A stretch of 64,000 nucleotides of DNA from an uncultured Lachnospiraceae bacterium (GCA_949740725.1 CATJIO010000107.1:48592-112591), one strand, 5' to 3'; positions 35,505 through 44,340 are shown, counted from the stretch's first letter. The notes: generated by a model from the sequence alone, not told the origin. Made by a program: numbers and translations.

Positions 35505-36803
35505 TTATTTCTGCAGCGTAATCTCGGTTATCTTCTGAGGGCTGACGATCCGATAGCTGTTGGCAAACCTGCCGGCCATCACCCTGGAAATAACAAAATC
35601 AAAGGTCCCGTGGAATTTTTCCACTCCAGACAAATTATATATCTGTAGGCTGTTATCATTCCATAAAAGGATCTGGTCTCCGTCAATAGATATATTCTGG
35701 TAAGGAAAATTAAATTCCTTTTTCAGCACAAGCTCCCCGTCAGGCCGATAGATTTCCATCCGATATGGAGCTTCCCCCGCCCCATTCATCACCACCATGC
35801 CCACATATCCATCAGAATAAAACAGGCTTTGGATCTCGCTTTCCACCACCGCCTGGGTCAGCAGCTCCGGGGAGGCAAGATTCTTGGAGCTAAAGAAAGA
35901 GAGGCCTTTATCTGAGCAGGCAAAGGAATATTCATCATTCAGAAAATGGACCCGGGGAACCATGCTCCCGGCAAAGTCTTCATCAAAACCGCCTACCAGA
36001 CGGATGGGGGACTCATTTTTTCCGATTTCTGAAAAATTATAAAAAACTACCCGGCAATCCAGCATCCCCTGCTTCAGATATATGTAAGAGCAGATCATCT
36101 GCGTCCCGTCGGGAGACAGGCAAAAGTCCAGAGGATAACCATTTCCAGAAAGACGTACTTTGATCGTAATATCCAGTGGCTCGCCATTTTTCTGAAACAT
36201 GGTGATATAATTCGATTTTGCATCTTCTAAAATAACCGCCGCCAACCCCTTAGCGGACACGCTTACCTTTAAGATAGGAAGCAGGGTTGTGGCGACTCCC
36301 TGGCAGCCATTTTTGTCACAGATATAAATACTGTTGCCCTGCTGATCCGCAATGGCAATGTAATCCCCATTCACAGCTACCACTGGAGACTTCATCTCAT
36401 AGGCTTGCACCCAGATAGTCTTGCCTTTTCCATCAATGTAGGAAGCCCCATCCTTAGTATATTTAATAATATTTTCACCAAAATTTACATATCCAGTAAA
36501 GCTGCCCTCTGTCCTGGCTCCATCCTCCCCTGTCCGCAGATCCGCCTCCCAGGAAATACTGTACTCTGCATATTGGTGATATGTTCTCCAGTAAATCACC
36601 CCGCCAGTAATCACGGCTGCAATCAAAAGGATTATCCCGCCCACAGTTACGCTGCGGCGAAGCGATGGAGGAGACTGGCCTACCTCTCCTTCCTCCTCAT
36701 GATATCCTTCTGGCAATGGACGCATCTGCGCAGGATTTTGTACAATTTGCTTTCTCAGCTGTTGCTTTTTCAGTTCCCGGTTAATCGAATTCATCTCTTC
36801 CAT
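35505..36803 (-). CDS. DUF5711-like membrane-anchored beta-propeller protein
   Basis: The 432-residue protein has a basic cytoplasmic head (MEEMNSINRELKKQQLRKQI), one membrane helix at about residues 53-71, and a long extracellular region with repeated strand patterns (YIAIADQQGNSIYICD, FACSDKGLSFF) like a seven- or eight-bladed propeller. This fits the DUF5711 family, which has no known role. It lies between the LysM protein and glucokinase. A hairpin-like repeat (GCGTTTTT / AAAAACGC) surrounds its putative -10 element at about 36840-36870. Confidence 0.7.
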   Translation of the reverse strand: MEEMNSINRELKKQQLRKQIVQNPAQMRPLPEGYHEEEGEVGQSPPSLRRSVTVGGIILLIAAVITGGVIYWRTYHQYAEYSISWEADLRTGEDGARTEGSFTGYVNFGENIIKYTKDGASYIDGKGKTIWVQAYEMKSPVVAVNGDYIAIADQQGNSIYICDKNGCQGVATTLLPILKVSVSAKGLAAVILEDAKSNYITMFQKNGEPLDITIKVRLSGNGYPLDFCLSPDGTQMICSYIYLKQGMLDCRVVFYNFSEIGKNESPIRLVGGFDEDFAGSMVPRVHFLNDEYSFACSDKGLSFFSSKNLASPELLTQAVVESEIQSLFYSDGYVGMVVMNGAGEAPYRMEIYRPDGELVLKKEFNFPYQNISIDGDQILLWNDNSLQIYNLSGVEKFHGTFDFVISRVMAGRFANSYRIVSPQKITEITLQK

Positions 36804-36887
36804 GGGTATTGTTTACTTTCTCCTGTTCTGCGTTTTTTTATTATACAACAGATTTCGGAAAAACGCATTATCTTTTTCTCATGCTTT

Positions 36888-38306
36888 TTAAGGAATGATT
36901 AGCCTTCGCCCTGCCTCCAGCACATTTACGTCATCCAGACCATTAATTTCGCAAATCTCATCTACCTTGCTCAGATTTTGATAAAGCTGAAAGCAAATTC
37001 CGTACAAGGTTTCCCCCTCCTGTACTACATAAACACTCTGACCTGGAGCCGGCTCCAGCTGAATGGGCTTTGCTCCGGCCTCTTTTGCATCGGGTGCGCC
37101 TTCGCCCGTCTCCTGGCTCTCCTCTTCCTGTGACACATCTTCTCCAACGGCAGGCTCAGATTTTCCCTTGTCTGCCTCCTCTTCTGGAACGGCACCATCC
37201 CCCTCTGTTATCGGCCCAGATATTGATATATCCCCTTCTTCCCCAGCAGCCTGTCTGGATTCTCCAGGCACAATATTTTTTTCTGACGTGCTGTCTCCAT
37301 CCATCATCAAATTTGACGTATTTCCAGCTGGATCCTGTAAGGTTTCTTCATTTTTTTCCTTTTGGTATGCTATAGTGGGGTAGACATCCCCAGAGGCTTC
37401 TTCGATAATTACACCATTAGAGTCGTAGAATTTCTGACTTGCTTCTTCTTTCGATTTGGTTTCCTCCTGGGGACTTCCCAAGAGCCAGGAAAGATTACTT
37501 TTTCCTACATCGGCAATAGCGTCTGCATCCGGGAGGACAGAGGCCATTACTGCCTCCATATCTTGCATCCGCTCAAAACTGTTAAAGGCGGCCACGCCTC
37601 CTGCCAAAGCCAGAATCGCTAGACAGGCGCACAACCCTCTCAGGGTTTGGATAGTTCGGTTCTGACTTCCGGCACGCTCCTTTTTTTGTTCCATTTTCCG
37701 GCGGAAATCCCGGATAACCGGATCGCTTCCTCCCGCCTCTACTGGCCGGCTGTCCTTCCTTGTCACCATGTAATCCTGCATCATCTGGTTTCTCTCATAG
37801 TAGATGCAGTGTCCTCGCAGCTTATAGAATCCGTCGCTGGAGGTTATGTAAAGGGCTTCCTCTCCCTCCAGCCCACTGTTCAGATACATCACCTTACTTT
37901 GGCCGGAAAAGTATTGGCTGTGCTGTTTCCAGTAGTTCAGCGGGCTCAGCTGACATCCTGGCGCGCCGCATAAAAACCAGCCCTGTACCGTGCGTTTAGG
38001 GAACATCTCCTCTACCGCTTGGTAGGCCCGCTTCCATGCCTCCTCGGTAAAGAATACTTGTTCTCCTTCTTGGGTGATACCTTCCATCTCCAGCGCACCA
38101 TCAATGAAGACATAGGGAACCCCTCCGTGATCCTCCAGATTTCCAAGAAGAATCCCCACCCGTAGGTCTTGTCCTCCTCTAGGAAATAGCCGTTTTAAAT
38201 ACGTATTTACATAATCTTCCACATATACTCTGACAATATCATCCCGTTCTCCGATCTGCCGGATATTTTTCGGCAGCTTGGGATAAGGCTCGTATAATTC
38301 ACCCAT
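36888..38306 (-). CDS. Membrane LysM protein with MPN-like N-terminal domain
   Basis: The 472-residue protein has three parts. Residues about 20-190 resemble a JAB/MPN fold: LRVGILLGNLEDHG, then VQGWFLCGAPGCQLSPLNYWKQH and a hydrophobic strand KVMYLNS, ending GHCIYYERN. The metal ligands HxH...D of active MPN+ enzymes are not present. A membrane helix (about 228-246) and a long acidic, low-complexity linker follow. The C-terminal LysM domain (VYVVQEGETLYGICFQLYQN) binds peptidoglycan-like glycans. AGGGTGAG precedes the ATG. It lies next to spore gene yyaC, so a spore envelope role is possible. The MPN call is mine from pattern reading. Confidence 0.7.
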   Translation of the reverse strand: MGELYEPYPKLPKNIRQIGERDDIVRVYVEDYVNTYLKRLFPRGGQDLRVGILLGNLEDHGGVPYVFIDGALEMEGITQEGEQVFFTEEAWKRAYQAVEEMFPKRTVQGWFLCGAPGCQLSPLNYWKQHSQYFSGQSKVMYLNSGLEGEEALYITSSDGFYKLRGHCIYYERNQMMQDYMVTRKDSRPVEAGGSDPVIRDFRRKMEQKKERAGSQNRTIQTLRGLCACLAILALAGGVAAFNSFERMQDMEAVMASVLPDADAIADVGKSNLSWLLGSPQEETKSKEEASQKFYDSNGVIIEEASGDVYPTIAYQKEKNEETLQDPAGNTSNLMMDGDSTSEKNIVPGESRQAAGEEGDISISGPITEGDGAVPEEEADKGKSEPAVGEDVSQEEESQETGEGAPDAKEAGAKPIQLEPAPGQSVYVVQEGETLYGICFQLYQNLSKVDEICEINGLDDVNVLEAGRRLIIP

Positions 38307-38370
38307 ATGCTCACCCTGCTTTCTTTAATTGTGGCTGGTAAAACCTTTCCACTCTATCATCCGGACAAGC

Positions 38371-38400
38371 ATATCACATTCTCTCTGAAAAAAATGTCAA
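38371..38400 (-). promoter_or_regulatory. Promoter of the LysM protein gene
   Basis: The minus strand has TTGACA (38395-38400) and TGATAT (38371-38376) with an 18-base spacer, overlapping the yyaC 3' end. The gene therefore seems to be transcribed separately from yyaC. Confidence 0.5.
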
Positions 38401-39008
38401 ACTGCAGAAGAAAAATCCCATAAGTTTTCGACAAGAAAAATACTTTCGCAGATACAGTCTGCCATGCGCATTACCACCGACAGCCGCACGCTTTGGAGCA
38501 TCACTGGATCAAAATTCCCGCAGCCCCCCACAATCCCTGTAATAAAAATATCGCCAACCTCCTGCAGCTCCTTACTCACCCCCAGGCCAGGCTTTAGCGC
38601 TCCTTTCCCCACAGTCACATAACCTACATGCTCTGAGCTACCGATGGAAGCATCCACTGCGATGATAATACGTCCCGGAAAATTTCTGACCACAAACTCC
38701 TGATACTGCTCCAAATTCATGGCATGGACTGGACGATCCAGCGTACCCAGCACTACGGCTCTCCGTTGATATCCCTGCCGCCGCTCCTGTTCCTTAAGCT
38801 TATATCCGATAAGAGGCCCCAGGCTGTCTCCGGTGGAACGGTCTGTTCCAATGCACAAAAAGACCACACCCTTTTTCCCCTTCTCCTCCTCTTCTTGGAT
38901 CAGCTCCATTAGCCGGCCTGCCAAAATCTCCGGATGAAACTGAGAACCTGTATGGTAATAATAAATTTCCGGCTTTGAATGAACGCTCAGATAATCGAAT
39001 AAACCCAT
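38397..39008 (-). CDS. yyaC: Spore protease YyaC family protein (DUF1256)
   Basis: Starting at MGLFDYLSVHSKPEI (39008) the protein has 203 residues, matching YyaC. Family motifs include FLCIGTDRSTGDSLGPLIG, GTLDRPVHAMNLEQ and VDASIGSS. The fold is like that of the GPR and hydrogenase-maturation proteases, with acidic residues in the same places. In Bacillus it is a sporulation gene made in the forespore, and its substrate is unknown. The gene supports a spore-forming host. Its ribosome site lies inside the 3' arm of a hairpin. Confidence 0.9.
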   Translation of the reverse strand: MGLFDYLSVHSKPEIYYYHTGSQFHPEILAGRLMELIQEEEEKGKKGVVFLCIGTDRSTGDSLGPLIGYKLKEQERRQGYQRRAVVLGTLDRPVHAMNLEQYQEFVVRNFPGRIIIAVDASIGSSEHVGYVTVGKGALKPGLGVSKELQEVGDIFITGIVGGCGNFDPVMLQSVRLSVVMRMADCICESIFLVENLWDFSSAV

Positions 39009-39012
39009 GAAA

Positions 39013-39059
39013 AAAACCTGCCTGTACCTATTTTTTTCTATTATAGGTAACAAACAGGC
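39013..39059 (-). terminator. Terminator after trmL, overlapping the yyaC ribosome site
   Basis: On the minus strand GCCTGT...TACCTAT pairs with ATAGGTA-CAGGC, followed by AGGTTTTTTT and then the yyaC ATG. It ends the long tsaC-trmL run. Since the yyaC Shine-Dalgarno sequence is in the 3' arm, read-through transcripts would have it masked. Confidence 0.65.
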
Positions 39060-39085
39060 TCTTTATTCATTTCTTTCCAAAAACA

Positions 39086-39577
39086 TTACCAATGAAGGTG
39101 ATGAAGCTCTCCTTTTTGTGTCATTTCCGGAAAACCATTCTGACGCAGCGCTTCATAAAGGAGGATCGCCGCTGAATTAGATAGATTCAATGATCGAATC
39201 TGGCCCCACATAGGAATCCTGACACAGTTGCTACGATATTTCACCAAAAGCTCCTCCGGTATCCCTCTGCTCTCCGGCCCGAACATCAGATAAGCATCCG
39301 GCTCATAGGAAACTTCCGTGTATACCTGCTCTGCCTTCGTGGTGGCCATATAAATCCTAGCGCCAGGATTCTTCTCAAGAAAGTCCTCAAAATCACAGTA
39401 TATCCTCACATCCAGCTGATCCCAATAGTCTAAGCCAGCCCGCTTTAAAGACTTCTCATTGATCTTAAAACCCAGAGGCTCGATCAGATGAAGCCTTGCA
39501 TTCGTAGCCACGCAGGTCCGCCCAATATTCCCTGTATTGGCCGGCATTTCAGGCTCATAAAGCACAATGTTCATCAT
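39086..39577 (-). CDS. trmL: tRNA (cytidine/uridine-34 2'-O)-methyltransferase TrmL
   Basis: The ATG at 39577 overlaps the aminotransferase stop by four bases (ATGA), seven bases after GGAGG; the track's start is too long. The 163-residue SPOUT protein has NIVLYEPEMPANTGNIGRTC, the knot region FGPESRGIPEELL and the C-terminal RSLNLSNSAAILLYEALRQ. It methylates the wobble ribose of leucine tRNAs. It is the last gene before a terminator. Confidence 0.93.
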   Translation of the reverse strand: MMNIVLYEPEMPANTGNIGRTCVATNARLHLIEPLGFKINEKSLKRAGLDYWDQLDVRIYCDFEDFLEKNPGARIYMATTKAEQVYTEVSYEPDAYLMFGPESRGIPEELLVKYRSNCVRIPMWGQIRSLNLSNSAAILLYEALRQNGFPEMTQKGELHHLHW

Positions 39578-40743
39578 CCTTTTCCCTCCAGCCTCCAGAT
39601 AAACCGCTGGATTCTTCCCAGGGCCTCCTTTAAGCTTTTTAGAGAATAGGCATAGGATATCCTTAGATATCCCTCTCCGCAATCGCCAAAGGCAGTTCCC
39701 GGCACCACTGCCACCTTCTCCTCCTTCAACAGCCTGGTGGCAAATTCATCAGAGGTCATACCGAAGCGCTTGATGTTTGGGAAGGTATAAAATGCGCCGA
39801 AAGGCTCAAAGCACTCCAATCCCATTTCCTGATACGTGTGCATCAGGTAACGCCGACGCTGATTGTAGGACTCCCGCATCATCTCCACATCTCCATCCCC
39901 GTTCCTCAGGGCGGACACTGCAGCGTACTGGCTGGTGGTGGGTGCACACATGATAGCATACTGATGGATCTTCAACATTTGCTTTAAGATAATCTCCGGC
40001 GCGCAAGCATAGCCCAGCCGCCAGCCGGTCATGGCATATGCCTTGGAAAACCCGTTGATCAGTACGGTTCTCTCCTTCATTCCCCGCAATGCCGCAATCG
40101 TCGTATGCTGATTCTTATAGGTCAATTCTCCGTAAATCTCATCAGAAATCACAAAAAGATCCTTTTCCTTAATAATCTCTGCAATTACCGCCAACTCCTC
40201 CTTCTCCATAATGGCGCCAGTAGGATTATTGGGAAAGGGAAGAATCAGGATCTTGGTCTGGGGGGTAATCTTTTCCAATAATTTTTCTCTGGTCAGCTTG
40301 AACTGATCGGCTTCCTCCAGCTCAATGATTACTGGCTTCCCCCCTGCCAGGGTCACACAGGGAACATAGGAAACGTAACTGGGCTGTGGGACTAGCACCT
40401 CATCGCCGGGATTCACCATGGCCCGAAGCGCAATATCGATGGCCTCGCTCCCTCCTACTGTAACCATCACCTCACCATCCGGATCGTAGCTCACATCCAT
40501 GCGACGTTTTAAATAATTGCAGATTTCTGATTTTAGCTCCTTCAAACCGGCATTAGAGGTGTAAAAGGTCCGTCCCTTTTCAAGGGAATAGATCCCCTCC
40601 TCCCGGATATGCCAAGGGGTATCAAAATCCGGTTCCCCCACCCCCAGAGAGATGGCATCCTTCATCTCGCTGACAATGTCGAAAAACTTTCGGATTCCAG
40701 AAGGCGGGATAGACACGATGGTATCGGATAATGGGTTTCTCAT
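39574..40743 (-). CDS. PLP-dependent class I/II aminotransferase
   Basis: The 389-residue fold type I enzyme has the PLP lysine in NGFSKAYAMTGWRLGY (about residue 235), the PNNPTG motif, the SDEIY motif and the phosphate/carboxylate arginine in YLRISYA. It transfers an amino group between an amino acid and a 2-oxo acid. The closest types are aspartate- or aromatic-type transaminases such as PatA. It overlaps an Lrp-type regulator gene upstream and trmL downstream by four bases each, suggesting Lrp-linked amino acid control. Confidence 0.9.
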   Translation of the reverse strand: MRNPLSDTIVSIPPSGIRKFFDIVSEMKDAISLGVGEPDFDTPWHIREEGIYSLEKGRTFYTSNAGLKELKSEICNYLKRRMDVSYDPDGEVMVTVGGSEAIDIALRAMVNPGDEVLVPQPSYVSYVPCVTLAGGKPVIIELEEADQFKLTREKLLEKITPQTKILILPFPNNPTGAIMEKEELAVIAEIIKEKDLFVISDEIYGELTYKNQHTTIAALRGMKERTVLINGFSKAYAMTGWRLGYACAPEIILKQMLKIHQYAIMCAPTTSQYAAVSALRNGDGDVEMMRESYNQRRRYLMHTYQEMGLECFEPFGAFYTFPNIKRFGMTSDEFATRLLKEEKVAVVPGTAFGDCGEGYLRISYAYSLKSLKEALGRIQRFIWRLEGKG

Positions 40744-41222
40744 GGTGTAATCAGCATCCTTTCATCCTGAGTCGGCTCTGCAATAACTGTGCCGTGATCT
40801 TTATATTTCTTTAGCACAAAATGGGTGGCTGTGCTCAGCACAGACTCCATAGGAGATAATTTCTCCGATACAAACTGTGCAACCTGGCGCATAGTCCTTC
40901 CCTCAATAAAAACCGTAAAATCATAGGCTCCGGACATCAAATATACCGCTTCCACCTCGCTATATTGGTAAATCCGCTCAGCAATCTTATCAAAGCCCAT
41001 CCCTCTCTGAGGCGTTACCTTCACCTCAATCAGCGCCACTACCTTCTCGTCGCTGGTATTATCCCAGTTGATCAGCGTATGATAACCGCAGATAATATGT
41101 TCCTTCTCCATGGCTGCGATCTCGTTGGCTACCGCCACTTCACTCTCTCCTAGTAATATCGCCAAGTCCTTAATATCAATCCGGCTGTTTTTTTCAATGA
41201 CTGCTAAAATCTTTTCTCTCAT
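40740..41222 (-). CDS. Lrp/AsnC family transcriptional regulator
   Basis: The start at 41222 (MREKILAVIEKNSRID) follows AAAGGAG and overlaps the upstream gene by four bases. The 160-residue protein has an N-terminal winged helix (about 1-55) and a RAM ligand-binding domain (about 65-145, VVALIEVKVTPQRG, SGAYDFTVFIEG). It probably senses an amino acid and may control the coupled aminotransferase. Lrp proteins usually form octamers and bind their own promoter. Confidence 0.9.
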   Translation of the reverse strand: MREKILAVIEKNSRIDIKDLAILLGESEVAVANEIAAMEKEHIICGYHTLINWDNTSDEKVVALIEVKVTPQRGMGFDKIAERIYQYSEVEAVYLMSGAYDFTVFIEGRTMRQVAQFVSEKLSPMESVLSTATHFVLKKYKDHGTVIAEPTQDERMLITP

Positions 41223-41854
41223 ATCTGCTCCTTTGTTTTCCATCCCCTTGTTATATCCAACTCTACTAAGCAGGAAGCCAGATCTCTGCCAAGTATCCGG
41301 CATAGTTCATCCTCCGTAGGCCGCTCCAGATATCCTGTCTCCTCCCCATGGCGGATCTCTCGGGTAATCCCTGGCATGATCTGTCCGATTACTGCTGCCT
41401 TAATCCCGGTTCGTGCGCACCGCTCTACCAGGGCTTCGCCTTTCCAGGCTACCGCAACCAGGCAATTTCCGCAGTAAAGCCGGTAAGGATTCCCTCCACA
41501 CCGTTCACAGATTTCTATAACTTCCTGTTTGATGGGAATCTGCTCCAGATAAAAGGATACGCCTACATGACAGCCACCGGATAACCCCCATATCGCCTTA
41601 AGGATCCCGCCCTCGCCAACTTCCTGAAACGCAGTCGCCCCCCATCTGTACAGACAGGGAAGAATAGATTGGATGTCTGGCTCCCGGTGCTGGGAAATCT
41701 CTGACAGGTAGCTGTCGGCAAACCACTGGCTCAATCTATCCCTCTTTGCATGGAGCAATGCCCTGGTTCCTATCTGTCCCACAGGGCCAGCCACCACCAG
41801 ATCCTGTCCCGGCTCTGCTTTTACCTCCTGGTTTCCTCTCTGTAATTCTGTCAT
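41219..41854 (-). CDS. HypE/PurM-like C-terminal domain protein
   Basis: The 211-residue protein looks like the C-terminal half of AIR-synthase-related proteins: DLVVAGPVGQIGTRALLHAK, GGILKAIWGLSGGCHVGV and IPIKQEVIEICERCGG are placed as in HypE. The ATP-binding N-terminal domain is missing, so it is not a complete HypE or PurM. AGGAGA precedes the ATG. It is translationally coupled to the Lrp-type gene by a four-base overlap. Its role is unknown. Confidence 0.7.
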   Translation of the reverse strand: MTELQRGNQEVKAEPGQDLVVAGPVGQIGTRALLHAKRDRLSQWFADSYLSEISQHREPDIQSILPCLYRWGATAFQEVGEGGILKAIWGLSGGCHVGVSFYLEQIPIKQEVIEICERCGGNPYRLYCGNCLVAVAWKGEALVERCARTGIKAAVIGQIMPGITREIRHGEETGYLERPTEDELCRILGRDLASCLVELDITRGWKTKEQI

Positions 41855-41887
41855 AACTGTCTCCTACTCCCTTGTGCCTCTATAAAC

Positions 41888-43468
41888 TTATTCAGAAGGC
41901 CACCCTGCCCCCGGGGTTTCCAAAACTGCAGGAGGCGTCTCTGGCGCCGGCGCGGTAGCTGCCGGCGCTGGGGTGGTCTCTACTGGTACAATCACCGACG
42001 AGGGGGACTGGGTGGACGGCTGCTCATAGCCTGGTCCTTCCGGCATCACCGGAATTGTCTCCTGGATCGTGGTTTCTGGCGCTGTGGTCTCTGGAAGGGG
42101 AGCAGGTATAGGTTGAGGCAAAGCGATGGGTAGTGGCGGCCCCACCTGTACAATAGCCGGGGAGGCATTATAAGTATCCGTGCTCAGGATGGTCCGCTCC
42201 ACTTCTGTACCATCCACCCGGACCACCTTCCACAGCCTGGAGCGGATCCCTCTGTGGGCAGACTGCACCTGTCTCCGGCTCCCTGGGGCCATGGCACCAT
42301 TCACCACTTCCTTCGGCGCCCCAGGATTCACCACCCCGAGAGTCTCCGAGATAAATTCAATCTCCCGGTTCGCCGGGCGGGTCTCCTTTCCGTATATGGT
42401 AAAGGTCAGCGTACGCCCTTCTGTATACCCCTCCACATAAATGGGCGTATCGTAATTGTTCGTTACCTTAATATCTTTATACGTGCCAGCAATAGCCGCA
42501 TCTCTGGAGGGCTTTACATAGCCCACGCTCATGGAATGGTTCTGCCGCTGGGTGATTTCAATCTCCGCCAGAAGGGCGGCATTATATAGTGTGGTGGCGA
42601 TCTGGCATACACCGCCTCCGATACTATCCACTACCTGGCCATTTTCGTAGGCGGCGGCGGACTTATATCCGTTTGCCGCGGTAAAAGGCTGTAAGCATTC
42701 ATAGCCGGATAAGGTCTCTCCAGGCATCAGCACATGGCCATTTATCTTTCCCGCGCCTACAGAAAGATTCGTAGAGCGGGCAGCGCCACTGCTAGAAAAG
42801 TCAGTGGAAAATGTGCCCAGCACATCCTGGATCGTTTCTAAGTCAGCGGCAGTTATCTCCGGCTGACTCTCCTTCACCACTGCCTTTACCGTCACCTCCC
42901 GCTCCAACCCCTCTGCCAGAGCCTGGTTTAACTGTGCCGCCGTAGCTTCCAAATCCACCTCTATCCCCTTTACCTCCGGAGTGATCTGAAATGTGCCATT
43001 CTCCCGGACAATCGAGGCATTTTGACCCACGCTGACTGCATCCTTGCTATTTTCCTCCACAAAACTCTGGACAGCCTCTTCCTCTACGGATATCTCTAGG
43101 GGAAGCTCTACAGGGGATGTCTTTAGATCGGTCGCCATCATATACCGCTTTACCAGGTTCGCCTCTTCATACTGCCCTATTACTGCTTGAATCTCCTCAG
43201 AATTGCTCCAGTGAAATCCCAGCTCCCCTGCCGTAGTCCCTGCCTTTTCCCCCTGGACGTCTAAGATGACCAACTGCCCTGCCATCCCATCTACCCGTTC
43301 CTGGATTTTCTCCATTGCCTCCTGGAGGGTAAGCCCAGCTAAGCTTTCTCCTTCCACCTGGACTCCCTCCGGAAGTTTCGTGTCTGCGGCCCACGTCGGC
43401 CTGGCAACAAGCATACTCATAACAGCTGCGCAGAATACCGGCGCAGCTTTCCAATTACTCCTTCTCAT
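41888..43468 (-). CDS. VanW family exported protein
   Basis: The start at 43468 follows AGGAAGG. The 526-residue protein has a signal peptide (about 1-28, ending ARPTWA), putative peptidoglycan-binding domains of the YoaR type (about 35-205), and a VanW domain (about 240-350) with GETLSGYECLQPFTAANGY and SIGGGVCQIATTLYNAAL. A G5-like stretch and a P/T/E-rich tail follow. VanW proteins occur near wall-modifying genes, but their biochemical role is not known. The neighbouring 35-residue membrane peptide lies 45 bases upstream on the same strand. Confidence 0.85.
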   Translation of the reverse strand: MRRSNWKAAPVFCAAVMSMLVARPTWAADTKLPEGVQVEGESLAGLTLQEAMEKIQERVDGMAGQLVILDVQGEKAGTTAGELGFHWSNSEEIQAVIGQYEEANLVKRYMMATDLKTSPVELPLEISVEEEAVQSFVEENSKDAVSVGQNASIVRENGTFQITPEVKGIEVDLEATAAQLNQALAEGLEREVTVKAVVKESQPEITAADLETIQDVLGTFSTDFSSSGAARSTNLSVGAGKINGHVLMPGETLSGYECLQPFTAANGYKSAAAYENGQVVDSIGGGVCQIATTLYNAALLAEIEITQRQNHSMSVGYVKPSRDAAIAGTYKDIKVTNNYDTPIYVEGYTEGRTLTFTIYGKETRPANREIEFISETLGVVNPGAPKEVVNGAMAPGSRRQVQSAHRGIRSRLWKVVRVDGTEVERTILSTDTYNASPAIVQVGPPLPIALPQPIPAPLPETTAPETTIQETIPVMPEGPGYEQPSTQSPSSVIVPVETTPAPAATAPAPETPPAVLETPGAGWPSE

Positions 43469-43513
43469 AAACCCTTCCTGCACTCCTCATACAAGCTTCC
43501 CGTCTGAATCTTC

Positions 43514-43621
43514 CTACCGGATAAACTGAAGCACCATTGGTACCACCATGGCAAATACCAGTATCACCACAATAATGGTTGACATTATCTTTTTCGTCTT
43601 CTTATCGTTAAAGTTCATCAT
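43514..43621 (-). CDS. 35-residue single-span membrane peptide
   Basis: This ORF is too short for the supplied track. From ATG at 43621, overlapping the exonuclease stop by four bases (ATGA), it reads a polar basic start (MMNFNDKKTKKIM) then a membrane helix (STIIVVILVFAMVVPMVLQF) and stops. GAGGTGAG lies upstream. The coupled start, proper ribosome site and clear helix argue that it is real. Similar peptides are, as far as I recall, common in Lachnospiraceae, without known function. Confidence 0.75.
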   Translation of the reverse strand: MMNFNDKKTKKIMSTIIVVILVFAMVVPMVLQFIR

Positions 43622-44340
43622 GGCTTCTCACCTCTTTTATACGCTTTATATTCCGATAGTATTTTATCGGTTAATCTGGACGCTTCATTCCTGGTCAAAT
43701 ACTCGATTTGCACAGGTGCTTCTATTTTATGATATTTTAGTAATTCCTGCAAGCGTTCTTTTTGCCTTTTTGAAGCCGGCTGCTCCTTTTTTACCTTGTG
43801 AGTCAGCTTCTTTGGTTCAAATAGCCCTGAACCATCCGCCCCATGGCAACGTTTTATCGCCTGGTAGAGTAAGTGCGCTGCTTCCGCATCATAAACTGCC
43901 TGATGGCTGGTTTTCATTTCTACATGGTAGAACTGGCAGGCCTCCCTGAGTACCTTGGACGTCCCCTCTGGCATAAAGCTCCGGCACAGGGGCAACGTAT
44001 CCACCCCATCCTTTTCCCATGAAATCCCCTGGTTTACTGCCGCCCGCTTTAAAAAGCTATAATCAAAGATCACATGGTGCCCTAGCAGAGGGAGATCCCC
44101 ACAAAATTTTGCCAGATCTCCGATAATTTCCTCAATTCCCTGGCCGTTCTCTACCATCTGGTCGGTTATCCCCGTTAACGCTGTAATCTCCGGGGATAAC
44201 TTCCTCCTGGGATTAACCAGGCGATGAAACCGTGCCTCCTCTGCCCCGTCAAGGATCCGCAACGCCCCGATTTCGATGATTTTCTCTGTCTTGGGATTCA
44301 GGCCTGTAGTTTCCAGGTCAATGGCAATATAAGAATCCAT
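43618..44340 (-). CDS. DEDDh 3'-5' exonuclease (DnaQ/PolC-type)
   Basis: The start at 44340 (MDSYIAIDLETTGLNP) gives 240 residues. Exonuclease motifs are IDLETTG (Exo I), GHHVIFDYSFLKRA (Exo II) and SHQAVYDAEAAHLL (Exo III, DEDDh type). The C-terminal 70 residues are basic and helical and may bind nucleic acid or a polymerase. It is homologous to DNA polymerase III epsilon domains but is a stand-alone protein. It overlaps the radical SAM gene by 23 bases. Confidence 0.88.
   Translation of the reverse strand: MDSYIAIDLETTGLNPKTEKIIEIGALRILDGAEEARFHRLVNPRRKLSPEITALTGITDQMVENGQGIEEIIGDLAKFCGDLPLLGHHVIFDYSFLKRAAVNQGISWEKDGVDTLPLCRSFMPEGTSKVLREACQFYHVEMKTSHQAVYDAEAAHLLYQAIKRCHGADGSGLFEPKKLTHKVKKEQPASKRQKERLQELLKYHKIEAPVQIEYLTRNEASRLTDKILSEYKAYKRGEKP

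Noticed and set aside
36835-36875. GCGTTTTT / AAAAACGC repeat as terminator of the LysM gene
   Set aside because: The loop is long and contains the likely -10 element of the next gene, and there is no U-tract after it.
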